Assembly (NCBI RefSeq): GCF_001625215.2
Contig: NC_030386.2
Location: 38,691,296-38,755,295 of the forward strand
Direction: 5' to 3'
DNA from: Daucus carota subsp. sativus
Taxonomy: Eukaryota > Streptophyta > Magnoliopsida > Apiales > Apiaceae
DNA: 64,000 nt
This document shows positions 35,221 through 48,991 of this stretch, piece after piece. How positions within the stretch are numbered: the first letter of the stretch is position 1; each line of letters starts with the position of its first letter. Both the position numbers and the translations under genes were made by a program. The notes under the pieces are model-generated. The model searched no databases, was not told the DNA's origin, and saw only the letters and a program-made list of their open reading frames with translations.

Positions 35221-37557
35221 ATCTAACTTATAATAAACCTCAATATTTATGTAATAATATAAATACTCTTGTCGTTTGAGGATAGGGATCCCTACGACTT
35301 CCTGTCGTATATATAAATAAATAAGATTTTAGGCTTATAATTCTATTTGGACTAGTAATAAACATAAAAAGTAGGAAATTATAATTATGAAATAACATGA
35401 ATCATATTGTCTTTATAAAACCTATTTCTAAATGATTTTGAACTTGAAAATAAGAGTCATATTCTATTTATAAAACATGATCATATTCATAATTGTTTAT
35501 TTGTAGGAGAATATAATACACAACATTTAATTGATTTTTTTGCATATTTCGTAATTACAAATTAATTGTGTCATAAGGCTCCAAAAATATATGTGAAGAT
35601 TAATGTTTGTCTGTAGGATAAAAATGTAATTTTTATTAATTTAGTTTTATGATTTAATTTGCTCATGAGACCCGAGATATCAAATATATCAGATATAGAA
35701 TGGAAATAATTTTATCATTAAACTTGCGTTTGAGTTATTAAATGTAGACAGAATATAGAGAAGTATAAGATAGATGGTTCGCATTTTGCAATAAATTCGA
35801 TTGGGCCACGGATTACTACTGGTGTCTGTTGGACCTTTGCTGAGAGTGAGTAGTATATACTTGGCCCATAAAGATATGGGAAATCCTCTGGTGATTTTAG
35901 GCCCATTTTATACCTTGTAAATTTATAGAACTCAAGCCCACCTCTTAAAACTTAAAAGGGGTAGAAACAGTATAAGACCCTTTTAAATAAGGGTCTTTTA
36001 TTTAAAAGTTAATAAAAGATATTTTCGATTCAATCATCGACATTTGAGAAGTGGAGTCGAGGGATTTAACACCCCGATTCTTATTTTTTATCTATAAATA
36101 AAATACCTTTTTTTTAACTTTTATAAAATTTTAATTCACGCTATTAAAATTTAATTTTAATTATATTAATCATTAATTATTATATATATTAATAATTCGT
36201 TTCTAGTGAATTCCTGGACCCACCCGTATATATTTCCGAATTCCGTCCGGTCAGTATCTAAACTATAATGACATTAACAAATAGAAAATTGAAAGATAAC
36301 GATTAGTTTTGAAGTTCAAAAGTTAAAAGACGAAACAATGAAAAATGGGTCATAGATGTAATTCTCAACAATACGAGGCGCTTTCTGTCCAAATCTATAA
36401 TAAGAAACTTAAAAATTAAATGTACAGTTAATAAAATGATTTAAATGTGAGATGCATGGTATTTCAATTGTGGCAGCTGAAAATCCAATAAATTACTACT
36501 CATATAGTAAATTAAAAATTTTAAATATTTAGTTTTATATTTTTATTCAACTAACATATTTTTTTAATAACTGTTAATTTATTTTTTAAGAACAATTTTA
36601 TCTAGAAACGCTTATTACACTAAATTAGACTTAATAAAAGCGAATAAATACTTTCCCAATTGCATGTCGACACATACAAACAAGTCTTTAAGTAGGTAAG
36701 TAGGTCCCACCAACAACCATTAACGTCTGCAACGTGTGCCCTGGACCCACCAATATTCGATATAAAAGGAAGGTCCGAGTTGCTAAAATATCGGAACATA
36801 TGCGTGTTGCATGTACATACACAATTACACACAGCTTGTATCTAACTATCGATAAGTTTCGAATTATTAATGAAAAAAAAGCCGTTAAACTTTACTTCTT
36901 CAATTAGTTAAAGAACAGTAACCGACGGAGAACAGCTATTAACTGTTGCAAATTACCAGGTGAGTTCTTCAAATTCTACATGTTTTTTGTTACCATGATT
37001 ATGTTTGTGTGTGAAAGATTGAAATTACTCTATTCATAGTATTAATTTTTTCAAGATTCGAACTCTCGATATCTGTCGCCCAAAGGAAACAAGGGAAATT
37101 ACGTCAATGAGAATTTTCATTGAGTCTGAACATTGTTGGTAGTATTAATGTCAAGTTTGTAAGGATTGGGCACAGAGATACAAATTTGTAAGATGTATAT
37201 TGTGCTATTGAGGATTTGATAAAAAGAAAATGTATGCTTTAGAGCTGTAGAATGCCCGTGGTTACTTAACATGGTATCGAGCGAGAGAATTGTTAGAATA
37301 TAATGATCCCGATTAAAATAAGCTACATGTTATTTACCAAATGATCATGGACAATATTTTTGGCTTACAAGTTGATTTTAGATATGTTTTGATGATCATT
37401 CCCATCTTTTTTAATCCTCAATTAGCTCACTGAATATTGTTTTGCAGCTTCTGGGCCTGTTGTATACTTTGTTTTCGAAATATGTATTGTTCTGGGCATT
37501 ACTGATTTCACTTGTTCTGTTTTAGGGTATTGCAACATCTTGAATTAGTGGTAGGAG
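35221..37557. other. Spacer and leader of the OSCA-like gene
   Basis: AT-rich. A 24-bp perfect hairpin (AAGACCCTT, six bases, AAGGGTCTT) lies at 35974-35997. The OSCA-like leader is probably spliced: a donor (CCAG|GTGAG) at 36960 and an acceptor (TTTTGCAG|CTTC) at about 37447 or (TTTTAG|GGTATT) at about 37526. On the reverse strand at 37040-37130 GAGTTCGAATCTTG resembles a SINE B box. Confidence 0.4.
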
Positions 37558-40500
37558 ATGAACGTATCTGGTTTACTGACTTCTGCTGGAATTAATATAG
37601 CCATTTGCACGGTGCTATTTTTACTGTATTCAGTTTTGAGAAAACAACCGGGCAATGTAAGAGTGTACTTTGGGCAAAGGCTTGCTCAGAGGAAATCGAA
37701 AGGTGATGGTCCTTCCTTAATAGAAAGACTTGTTCCGTCAGCTAGCTGGATAATTAAGGCTTGGCAAACAACTGAAGAAGAGTTGTTTGCAGTTGGAGGC
37801 TTAGATGCAGCTGTTTTCTCCCGGGTTGTTATTTTCAGGTGACTATATACGTTACATTTTCAATTTTCCTGTAAATGTCTATTCGTTATATGAGGCCGAT
37901 AGCTAGCAGCACCTAGAGATTTTCTACTGATTTCTTTACAAGCTACCATTCTGTCACTTCTGGTTTGTGAAATAAGCTGTGATGATTTTGACAATCCTTT
38001 TTTTTTGTTTTTTCATCTAAGAAACAAGATATGCTTTGTTACGATTGAACTCATTACAGACACTTATCATTTCTATGCAGTATCAGGATCCTCTCTATTG
38101 CTGCAATTATATGCATATTTCTTGTGCTTCCCATAAACTACTTCGGACATTCCATGCACCATACGGAGATTGGTTTAGAGTCATTGAAAGTCTTTACCAT
38201 AGGGAATGTCGGTCACCGATCAAGATGGTATAAATTTCTGCTAAATTTCATGTCAATTTAGGGAAGTAGATCCTTTTTGGTAATCTAAAAGTAAATAAAT
38301 AATAAAGGTGTTGTTCTTTTCACTTTAATTTGTGATGCTGGCCAGGCTTTTTGACTTTGTTCATTCTTTATCAGGCTATGGGTTCATTGTCTAGCATTGT
38401 ACATTATATCCCTCTGCGCCTGTGCTCTTCTCTACATGGTATAAGGATAGCAACAACTACTCCTGTCATTAAATGTAAACTTTTACTATTTGGGCATTCT
38501 GTTTCGAGTCTTAAATAAGTATTTAAACTTGGCAAACAACTTCTTGAGGATATTTGTTAAGCGTTCATACAAATTTGTGGACTGAGAGTTTAGTATCAGT
38601 GAATCTATATATTAGTAATCACTGTTTCTGTTATGTATTTCCAATATTTCTTGATGGAAGTGTTGTCTTGGTGTAGGAAAATAAGCACCTTACAAACATG
38701 AGGCTAGCATATATTTCTGGATCTCCGCAGAATTTAGGTCGATTTACGGTCCTTGTTCGTGCCATTCCTTGGTCGGGGAAATCTTACAGTGATTCTGTGA
38801 CCAAATTGTTCACAGATTACTATGCATCGAGTTATTTGTCACATCAAATTTTGTATGTCCCTGGCAGAAAACTTGTGGTAAGCACCTTAATATAATTAAC
38901 TCTGCCTATATGTTTAAGCTAACGTCTTGTGTTTTGTAAGTATGTATCCTTAGGTAACTTTTTTCTTAGTAACCTCTCACGTAACAGATATACATAAACT
39001 AGTTATGATTATACAGTGGCAAGATGACCTAGAGCTGTTAGAAGCAAGCATATTTGCCTATTTAATTAAAAACAGATGTTCAATATCTGCTCTAGGTGGA
39101 TTTCAAATGTGTTCTTATATCCTGTAGAAGGAAAAACGAACTGGGATATGCAGGCTCATCTGTATATTTGGTCCATAGACACACTATAAAGTTATTATTC
39201 TCAGTTCAATATAATAGTGGATATGTTATATTCTATAATAGGATCCTTTGTCCTTGGTTGAACATCTCATATTTGTAAAAATGATCATGAACACGTGCGT
39301 CTATTAATTCGTTTAATCTTGTAGTACTCAGTAAATCCAATTTTACATACAAACCGAGACTTTTATCATTTTGGTGCGGCTTTAGCTAATTAGGTCGAAC
39401 TACTTGACCACTTTTGCAATTTAATTTTGAACATTATTTGTTTGTTTATTCTAGCTATCGTTTTTCATACAGAAAGAGAGGTTATAAAAAAATATATTTC
39501 TCACAGTACAACTTCAAAAGTTAGAAATATTCAGATACAAATCTGGATATGAGGATATCTAAGGCATCTGTTCATACTGAATTGTGCTCTTTGGATACAA
39601 ATATTCCATATCCAACTATTGGTCATTATTTGAGATGGATACGATATACAGTTGTGTCCCAGTGTCAGCAATTGATGCAATTATCATGTATATTTACGGA
39701 TATGCACAAGTAACAATTGTTGTTACTGCAGTTAGTTTTCAAGTCGATATGATGGCTTAGGGTCCTGATTGTTGAAAAATAATTACAAATTTGTTTTGTT
39801 TGGAATTTTAATCATTCCCCTTTGTTCTTTTACTTTTAAGTTTCAAATTTGCTGCTAGTGACCAGTTTCCCTTGTTTACCCTGACTATTCTAAGAATGAT
39901 GCTGAGAAGATGTACCATACACTCAACGTCCCTCGGATGAGTAAACATTGTGGATCAAGTATGGTAAGATGTGGTCTTTGTGGAGTAAATGAGAAATCTA
40001 TCAGGAACCCTTCTGAGAAATCAACATTTGCGGAAGACATACATGATTTTGCCGACGATTTTAAAAAAAAGGTGACATATATCTTTTCGACCTTTTTTTA
40101 ATCCATCATAACAACAGGAACTGCTATCATTACTTGGGCTTTTAAATGTATAGTCTTTCTGTGCCTTCTGCTAATCTTTTGACCTAAGTATTCGGAAATG
40201 ACACACACACATACACACATATTAGATAATCTTTGTAGATGGCTGTGTGACTGTTCATGCTCCTTTAAACTGGCATGTACTGTAGGTTATTTACAGCAAT
40301 TTCCTATTGGTTTTTATATCTGGCTGTAATCAGAAAAAATAAAAAAGAAATATGGGAGGGCAGCTATCCTCCTTCTATAAGTCATGCTATCTATTAGGAG
40401 GATTTGTAAGCATATAAATTTTTGTGAATTTTTTGTATAAATATTTTCAAAACATACTCTTTGATTCCAGGTTTTACAATAAATTGAAATTCAAAAACAA

Positions 40501-43500
40501 AAACATAAAATATTTGCTTGGAATAAAGTCTAGATTACAAACTCTTATATATAAGGTGTCTTTATATATGATGATGTGTCTTAGCCCTTCTTATTTATAT
40601 TATATTTGTCATTTACAATGGTATATGATATGCAAAGAAGGCCACAAATGCAACAATGCAGGGTAATAACGCAATCTGTTTGTATATATGGGCCATTGGG
40701 CCACAACAAATATTCGGTTCTTACTTTGTATACTAGTAAAAGTTAACTGAATTTTGGGGCAGCTAGAAACTTGCAAGATTAAATTCCTAAATTAATTGTT
40801 TTTATACTTGTCGGCAGAACTTTCAAACATAAACTGTGTGTAATTGGAGGTAAAGAGGCCAGGCTTTTAATCTTAGTATGACATCTTTCATCTGAATTTA
40901 CCATGCAGGAATGTCCAGCTGCTTTGGTTTTTTTTAGAACTCGTTATGCTGCTTTGGTTGCTGCTCAGACACTAGAACATGTGAATCCCATGCTATGGGT
41001 CACCGAGATGGCTCCTGAACCAGAAGATGTCTTGTGGGCAAATATTTGTGTGCCATACAGACTGCTTTGGGTCCGTAAGCTAGGAATTTTTATAGCTTCT
41101 ATTGCCTTCTTGATCTTCTTTCTCCTGCCTGTGTCGTTTGTACAAGGTCTCGTCCATTTGGAGAAACTCGAGAAAAAGTATTCTTATTTGAAGAAGTTGA
41201 GCGGAAAGAGGTACACAATAGTGCAAACAACGTAAAACATTGGCAGACTGATTAAATTTGGCCTTTCTTTTTATTTTACTGATATCTATATAAAGTTTAT
41301 CTAGACAATTCTTGTGTTCATCCATCTATTCCAACAAGTCAAGTCGATTAATCTGGACCACATTTTGTGTTGGTCATATTTATTTTTACTTTTATACATA
41401 AATACATGCACAATTGTATGTATCTTACAGATATTTCGCCAAGTAAATAAAACTATTATATTATTGTTATTGGTTGACAGTATTAGTGATCTGAGATGAG
41501 ATTAATGCTGTTAGCTGCAGTGGTAAATTTCGTTCTACTTAGCTCCACACTTGTATGGTTTTAAGCAATGCTTTGCGTAAATTGCCACATTCAATTTATT
41601 CAAACTTCTCCATATATATTGTTTACAGATCTATAGAACTCTAATTGATTAGCAGACATTTAACACCATGTTGCTTGCTCCTTACATTTCCAATTATGCT
41701 TGCAGAAATTTCATCTTTGATATGGTCACGGGATACCTACCTAGTGCAATGTTGACGCTATTCCTCTTCTGTGTTCCGCCAATAATGATAATTTCCTCGG
41801 CGGTTGAGGGTCCAGTTGCACGTAGTCTCAGAAAAAGGAGTGCTTGCCTCAAAGTTCTATACTTTATAATATGGAACGTCTTTTTTGCTAATATTTTATC
41901 AGGTTCTGTCTTTGAGAGGTTTGATAAAATTTCGAGTCTCAAAGACATTCCTGCGCAACTTGCCAATGGAGTACCATCAATGGTGATGACTTTTTTGTTA
42001 ATTAAAGTTAAACTCTAATTCTCAGTTTTCTATAATTTTGTCATTGCGCTTACGAGTACTTTTAATCTTTAGTACTGGGAAAACTTGTTGCAGTGTGAAT
42101 TGACATGGTGAATATATAGATATTTATCTTTCTACTAAAAGAATGTGGCTTGCCTTTTGTTGTATGACTGACAAGAATGTGGTTTTGAAGTTTTGGGGCA
42201 TTACGTGACAACAATTCTTTTCCACATAATACAATGTGGTTTTTGGGGTGTATGGTTAGCTAGAACAGTGCATCTTGCCACACATGCTTGTGTTTCGCTG
42301 GTTTTCTTGTCCATTTCTTCTTTCCAACCTTCACCTTTAGGCTAGTTTGAGAGTGAAGGCATTATATATTGGCTGTGATCAGAATGCTCTTAACAAAATT
42401 CAAGATTCTCTAAATTTATTGTTGATTAAGAACTTGATATGGTTATTTTTTATTTGGATTAAAGTATTTGCATGCATTTTTTTTTTTTTTGATATTCTGC
42501 ACATGCTGACTATGGATTCCATTTTTGCAGGCTGTCTTCTTTATGACTTATATATTGACCTCTGGTTGGACAAGTTTGGCACTTGAACTAATGCAGCCAT
42601 TTGCCCTTTTGTTGCACTGGTTGGATAAAGGCTTATTTAAAGGCAAGAATGTTTTAAGTTGTGAGTCGCAGACTTTTCCATACCACACAGAACTTCCTCG
42701 GGCTCTCCTATTTGGACTTCTTGGCTTTACTTCTGCAGTCACGGCACCTCTAATGTTGCCGTTCTTGCTGATTTATTTTTTTATGGCTTATCTCATATAT
42801 CGTAATCAGGTGAGCATTCCTCAGCACATTCTATCAAGATTCTTAGATCATGCTAAAATTATTTTCTTTAAGGTTACTGAATCATAGCGGTGGTTATTGT
42901 CACTTTGCAATTTTGTTCCAATATGTTGCTCAAACCCATTTCTCTTTAATCTGATGGATCTGAGGTAGTAGTAGGCTTATTGCACACATAGTCACTAATT
43001 GGAATGGCCATCCATCGAAAGGAAATAACTTTTATATTTAAATTTATATACTTTTTTCGCAACTGTATTAGAATATACAGTTTCAGTCTTTCTCGCTGCC
43101 TTCTATGTTTGATTCTTATTTTGGACTCAAATCCAGATTATCATCATCCGGTTTGGATTTCACTAGGTTAATGTTATAGCTATCAGCTTCCCTTATATAT
43201 TTTGAAAACAGGACATTTAAGTACTTTATTGTTGGATATTAAATCACTAAATAAAGGAAGAGGGCTACCGCATTATAGCTGAATTTTGAGAAGTCGACGT
43301 GTCTCTCTCATTACACTCTATGTCTACTGTTTCCACATTGTTCATTTCCAGACTATTTTGTCTGAGTTAATGCTAAAACGGTTACACATTTCTTTTCAGT
43401 TTATCAATGTCTATGTTACAAAATATGACACTGGAGGACTTTATTGGCCTATTGCACATAGTGCGACAATTTTCTCGTTGATGTTAATGCAAGTAATACT

Positions 43501-44101
43501 TTTGGGAGTCTTTGGACTAAAAAAATCAGCAGTTGCCTCAGGTTTCACCATCCCACTGATAGTTTGCACTTTCCTATTCCACTTATACTGTCGGCAAAGG
43601 TTTCTACCCGTGTTTAAAAGAAAATTCGCCCAGGTATTAGCTAAAATCCATTCCTCTATTCAGATTTACTCGTCCCCCCTCTAAAAATATTGATCTACAG
43701 GTTATTATGGAAATGGATAAACAAGATGAGCTCTCTGGAAAATTAGAAGAATATCATGACCAGTTGCAGTCGGGTGCATACTGTCAGTTCAAAACTACTT
43801 CAAAGACCTCTTCTACATCTGGAAACATGGAAGACTGTGAAAATGGAAAATTGGACTCTCCTTTAGTTGCACAGGTGAAACAGTCCGATAGTGGTGATCA
43901 TGATAGGCTGCAAGACCCCGACGGTTCAAAGCCAGGTCTGTTTAATGCACCCTTAATTTTTACATCTGAGTTGCCTCAACTATAATACTGATCAACTATG
44001 CCATTTATTCTGCAGTAAAGCAATCCAGTCTTTCACCAAATAGATTTCGTTATGAAAGGACCAGTGCAGAAATTGAAGAACCGAAAGCTGATGCTCAGTA
44101 G
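37558..44101 (+). CDS. CSC1/OSCA-like calcium-permeable channel (DUF221/TMEM63 family)
   Basis: Eleven exons join in frame: 37558-37838, 38081-38227, 38375-38438, 38677-38877, 39895-40071, 40909-41210, 41706-41982, 42531-42809, 43400-43633, 43701-43935, 44016-44101, giving 760 residues. The N-terminus MNVSGLLTSAGINIAICTVLFLLYSVLRKQP is the first OSCA membrane helix. SIRILSIAAIICIFLVLPINYFG is the second. ENKHLTNMRLAYISGSPQNLGRFTVLVRAIPWS starts the cytosolic RRM-like part, and APEPEDVLWANI precedes the main helices. The pore region follows (GYLPSAMLTLFLFCVPPIMIISS, WNVFFANILSGSVFERF, TYILTSGWTSLALELMQP, and YDTGGLYWPIAHSATIFSLMLMQ). Family members are mechano- or hyperosmolality-gated cation channels in plasma or internal membranes; that is family knowledge. 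The Ser/Gly/Glu-rich tail is variable. The closest match is the HYP1/CSC1-like subgroup by memory. Confidence 0.9.
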
Positions 44102-44485
44102 GTTATTATTATATAATGTGCATAATTCATTTCAATCGAATGTATACATCAAATCAGTTATACATTAGGCTAGCAGGTTGCTGTTTGTAGAGACGCTTTA
44201 ACTTTAAAATAGGCTTGAACTGTGTAAATGTTGCAGTTGCAACTCTTTTTTGCATTTGATCCCCGGCTTTCAAAATAAAATACTTAGAACTCCAGAGTTC
44301 CTTTTCACCGGAACCGGTGCAAATAACATATTCTATATTTTCAGCTGTCTCTTGGACCAATGATATCTTTGTTACTTCTACGGTGATATCTCTGTCACTT
44401 TATGAGATCTCGAAAGTTCGAAAGATTACAATTTTATAAGAGAAAGGAAGCAGTTCTTTTTACATTTGCAGAATAATGAGGAATT
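44102..44485. other. Convergent 3' ends of the OSCA-like and aminotransferase genes
   Basis: Only 384 bp between the two stop codons on opposite strands. No third gene seen; the minus frame at 44154-44360 is unsupported. Confidence 0.5.
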
Positions 44486-47039
44486 TCAATCAATTTCTAC
44501 AACCCAGCCCCACTTGTCTTCAACAGAACCTTGATGAATTCCTGTCAAAGTCGAGTTCAATCTTCGACACACAAGCTCGGCATCCATCTTGTAGCATACA
44601 CTGCATTTGCAATTTCCATTCAGCGTATAATACAAAGTTATGAAGAGGCGAATACCTTTTAAGCAGATAAAAAAAATGTTCAAACCAATTACCTTTTGTT
44701 CTGGTACGTTATGCTACTGACTGGAGCGACACCAACAGCCGTTCCAGAGCAAAAAACTTCGTCAGCATTCATCAAATCGTCGACTGGAATGGATCGCTCC
44801 TCAACCTGCATCCATAAAAGTTTAGGATGAACTCGAAGACAGTTTTTTCAATTTTGATCGCAATTAAGTACCTTGTAGCCAAGATCACGAGCTATATCAA
44901 TGATGCTTTTCCGTGTAATTCCTTTCAGAATGGATCCATTCGGTTTAGGGGTGGAAATAACACCATCCTGTTAAACATTCTCACATCATTACCTTGATCA
45001 AGCCGGATTATTCAGAGGGTAATCCTTTGAATTAGGGTCGGCATGACGACATACCTTGACGATAAAGATGTTACAAGAACTAGCCTCCTCTAGATTTCTC
45101 TTATCAACTGAATTGAGATACAACACATCAGAGAAACCTCTGCTTCTTGCTCTGCCCTGAGCTTTCAAAACCTGGAAGAAAGACGCAATGTAAGACACTG
45201 ATTGCCGTCCTCAAATAGAACAAAGGATGTTTTACAGGTGTTTACCGGAGCATAATTTGTAATGCTTTTGACACCTCCGACTCCCCCATGGGAGGAACGA
45301 AAAAATTCGTCTTCAACATAAAGATTCAATGGTGCAGTACCCTCCTGTATAAGATAATTCGGGCAAACATTCATGTATAACAATTAGATTTTCAAAACAG
45401 GCGGAAAGTGCTCAACAGATTATACCGGATTGTCAGGGATGCGTGAGTGTGTCTAATTATCAAAAAAGGTAAAAAGAAACAAAATGTAAATTTAACCTTA
45501 AAGTAGTTGCCAACAGGAGAAGCATAAATAAGGAAAGTGTATTCAGGTGCTGGACCTAATCCTAGTATTGGACCACTCCCCATAAGCAGAGGCCTGATAT
45601 ATAGGGACCCTTTTCCTGGAGGAGGAATCTGCATCCTCAGATAACATATATTGTGTCACTTTCTTAAGCATGTGATATGCAAATCATCCAGTTTTAGCTG
45701 CTAAAATTTACAGTAAAGAAGAACCGAATTACCCAGCGTCGATTGGCAAGGGCAGTTTGTTTTACAGCATCTACAAATTGCTCGACTGAAGGCGCTGGCA
45801 TGCACATTCTCTCTGCACCGATCTGCATCCTCATTGCATTTTGCTCTGGACGGAACAGGAACAGGCCTCCGTTTTCTCTCCTATAAGCTTTCGTGCCTTC
45901 AAACAATCCCTATTCACGGTTGAAAATTGAAATAAACATTTATATGATCCATTCCATCAAAATCATCAGTTATTTATATGATCCATTCCATCAAAATCAT
46001 CAGTTCTGATCAAAGCGGTAAAAAAGCTTGAATCAATTAGTGCTAAGTAATGTATAACTACAACATGACAATGTCGAATAAATCTTGCCTGTCCATAATT
46101 TAGGACACCAGCAGAAGGGCTCATCTCGATGTTTCCATATCGACTAAGTTTCCCCTGTTGGAAATTTTCATAGTCTGAGCATTTCATGGTGTACATATAG
46201 TCTGACGGCATGAGTCCGAAACCAAGATTATTCCAATCAACATCAGCATATTCATCGCCACTGTCTCACGGGAAAACACAGTCAAAAAAATATTAGCTCC
46301 CATGCCACAAATAATAATTTCTCATTTCTGCGAAAATTGTCACATCTGAATATAGGCGTACTGATCTTTATCATTTGAGTCAAGTATTTGGAACGTAAAT
46401 TATTTCCAGATATAGGCGGTGATTTTGATTTCCAGAACACGAAAAATCGAATTAGGCGTACACTTAGTTGTACTTGGCCTGAACATTACATCAAAGATAC
46501 GTATTCCACAAACAATACTCTCAGGTTATCTAATTTTTCCAAAATTAAACACCCTCGTGCACCCACTCCTTTCGGTAAGCAGATTATCGACCAAGCGGTC
46601 ATTCCAAATAAGAAAAATAAGAAAATGTTAGGTATCGCAAAAATCACGTCCATAACAATGAGACATCTTATATGTATAATTTATTAAATTAAAACTAGTC
46701 GTTTGTTTGTCATGTTATTTGAGAAAAAAATTGGGACGACCCGTCCAAATATTACGAAGTTTTATGCCTACCTGAAAGTTGAAGGTTCACATGAATTCAA
46801 AGCAGCAGCGGCCTGAGTTGCAAAGCGTGTAGCTCGTGTCTACAACGGTAATATTAAAAAAGAAATCCAATTATCAATACATAATATGGTCTATGGCTCT
46901 ATGCTACGATAAATGTTTGTCAGAGACCCGACCCCGTTACGGATATATGCATGTGTAAATAGTAAATCACACTAACCTTAAAAATCGAAGAACGGAGGGC
47001 TGAATGTTGGGTTAATAAACCAGCACTTCTCTTGATCAT
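44486..47039 (-). CDS. BCAT: Branched-chain amino acid aminotransferase, probably mitochondrial
   Basis: Ten exons (47039-46977, 46839-46772, 46260-46089, 45909-45733, 45628-45497, 45344-45246, 45171-45055, 44967-44872, 44805-44693, 44600-44486) give 383 residues. Fold-type IV PLP enzyme that interconverts Leu/Ile/Val and their 2-oxo acids with 2-oxoglutarate. Recognisable blocks are [80 protein letters not shown] (catalytic Lys), and [14 protein letters not shown]. The first about 45 residues ([21 protein letters not shown]...) are basic, Ser-rich and poor in acids, fitting a mitochondrial presequence; chloroplast import cannot be excluded. Exon 3 ends CAG|GCAAGA, a GC donor, because the protein must continue GLFEGTKAY from the next exon. 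That intron carries a 34-bp tandem duplication. Confidence 0.93.
45939..46006. repeat. 34-bp tandem duplication in the GC-AG intron of the BCAT gene
   Basis: TTTATATGATCCATTCCATC occurs at 45939 and 45973, each with AAAATCATCAGTT after it. No effect on the splice ends. Confidence 0.85.
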
Positions 47040-47127
47040 GATTTTGCTATGCTTCTTTCACCGTAGTTGTTGTAAAACTGAAGTTTGTTTTATGTTAATA
47101 GAGAAGAACGCGAGAATGAGTATAGCT

Positions 47128-47136
47128 GTATATATA
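47128..47136 (-). promoter_or_regulatory. TATA box candidate of the BCAT gene
   Basis: On the reverse strand CTATATATACAG lies about 90 bp upstream of the ATG at 47039. Confidence 0.55.
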
Positions 47137-47588
47137 GAGATGTGCATCAACAGACAGATGAGTAGATTTAAAGTGACAACGCAAAGAGAGAAGCTAGTGT
47201 CTTTGAATTTTGAAGATAAGTGCAAAAAATCGTGTTTGGTATGAATTTAAAGGAAATATATAGAGGAGTCATCATTTGAACTTTTGCTTCTAAATTTAGA
47301 TCATATACCCGGGCCGCCCCGAGGATATATTTCTCGATATTCAAGAATCCCAGATTTTTTAAATTACTATAGAGCCGGATAATATAAGTTAGGATTCGAA
47401 AACTGATTATCGCGGACCGAACCGTGAATCTTTCAACCGGTAACAGTGGATATCAGGCTGGCTCTGGACAGATATCAACTAAAATAAAATCCTATGGGTA
47501 TAAATGATTTGTAAGGATATACATAAGTTGCCTGCAATGAATATCTGTGTTACTGTGAGTCAGTATGCTTGAGAGCTGCTTTACACTT
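47137..47588. other. Upstream region of the BCAT gene
   Basis: A single-copy-looking stretch. No gene seen; the 70-codon plus frame at 47032-47244 is in the BCAT leader and is unsupported. Confidence 0.4.
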
Positions 47589-48004
47589 TTTAATTTATGA
47601 ATTTTAATGGATTGTATGTGATTTTGATTTTGATTTTGTGCGGAATTTTGATAAAATGTAGCAGAGTTGATAGAATTTAAGGACAATACTCCAAAATTCC
47701 ATGGCTTTTTTAAAATACACCGAATAATGCCACAAAATCTATAATTTTATGAAGTCCAAAAAAATCCATGAGCATTTGAAATTTTGAATACCATCAGATT
47801 TTAATGGATTTTAAACGATTCCAATTGAATGCCAACAGATTTTAATGGATTTTAAACCATCCCAATTGAATACAACCAGTAATATAATTTAAAATCCCAA
47901 TTGAATATCTCAAGATTTTAATTGATTTCAAACAATCCCAATCGAATACCACCGGATTTCATGAATGGAATAAAAAGTTTTAAAATCTCAATCCAATACA
48001 CCCT
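47589..48004. mobile_element. PIF/Harbinger (Tourist-like) MITE candidate, truncated copy
   Basis: It shares AATGGATTGTATGTGATTTTGATTT and the repeated GATTTTAATGGATTTTAAA modules with the reverse complement of 3046-3502. Its right end AATCTCAATCCAATACACCC is intact while the GGGGTGTATT end on the left is missing. It therefore lies in opposite orientation to the first copy. Confidence 0.6.
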
Positions 48005-48991
48005 TGTAGATATGTATTTCTCATGCCGGAAAGAAATTATTATTTCTTCTGTTCTACTATTTTTTATGATTTTTTGACATGATTTGATATATATTTTAAG
48101 ATTTTCTAAAAATATAGTTTTATAATTTATTTTAAAATTTTTTTTTTAACATAAAATATTGTGCAAAAATTTAATTTAAGATTATATTTTAAAAAAATAA
48201 TCAAAATGAGTGCCAAACATTTTCCCAAACGTGTAATAGGTCCAGAGAGTATAAAATGAATTATCACTTTTTTTTTGAATTCAAAATGAATTATCACTTA
48301 CTTGGATAATAAATATAATAGAAAAATATCGAAACAATTATTCAGAAATACGAATTTTAAACACATTCGACATACTGACACATAAATAAAAACTTGAAGC
48401 ATAACGAGAGGAAAAGGAGAGTTGCAGTGGTTGCAGCCCATACGGAACCATGTGGAAATGTTGCGATAAGATCAGAAGCAGAGAAAATAATAAAAAAATT
48501 ATAATTTATGCGAAGGATAGGATTGAATCTATATCTATATCTTCTTAATGAGCGCAATGCCCATTTAGATTTTTACCCAATGCTTACCCATGTTTTACCC
48601 AATTCGTTGCGTAATTTACTACTGTTTGTACGACCCGGTTCCAGATAGTTACCCGATGAATGTCCGCACACTACCCGCTTTGTACAACCCATTAATCTCA
48701 CAGCTGTCCAAATATATTTACATATCTTTGCTTTCCAAGTTTTCATGTTTACAGCTCAAATCAGGGAGCCAAACATGGAAATACAGATAAAGAATGTCTC
48801 GATTCTGGTATGCTTTATGATTCCCTCTACAATCGTTTTGAATCACCTTCCCACTAGACTCAAGTGTTACGATTTTTGATCTCACGGCCTCTTTTATGGA
48901 TTCCAGACTCAACATATCCGATAACAAGGAGAATGATACCGGTAAATCAAGATGATTTATTAATTGATTCCGAGCACAGCACTGTTGTTTC
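48005..48991. other. AT-rich spacer before the patchwork region
   Basis: No gene. The minus frame at 48718-48993 and others have no feature. A 19-bp motif GCGAAGGATAGGATTGAAT at 48510-48528 recurs near 54378. Confidence 0.35.

Noticed and set aside
35974-35997. Perfect 9-bp hairpin as a terminator
   Set aside because: Plant genes do not use such terminators, and it is not near a gene end; too short for a miRNA precursor.
40201-40222. CA-rich run in the long OSCA intron 5 region as a possible element end
   Set aside because: Simple microsatellite with no flanking inverted repeats.
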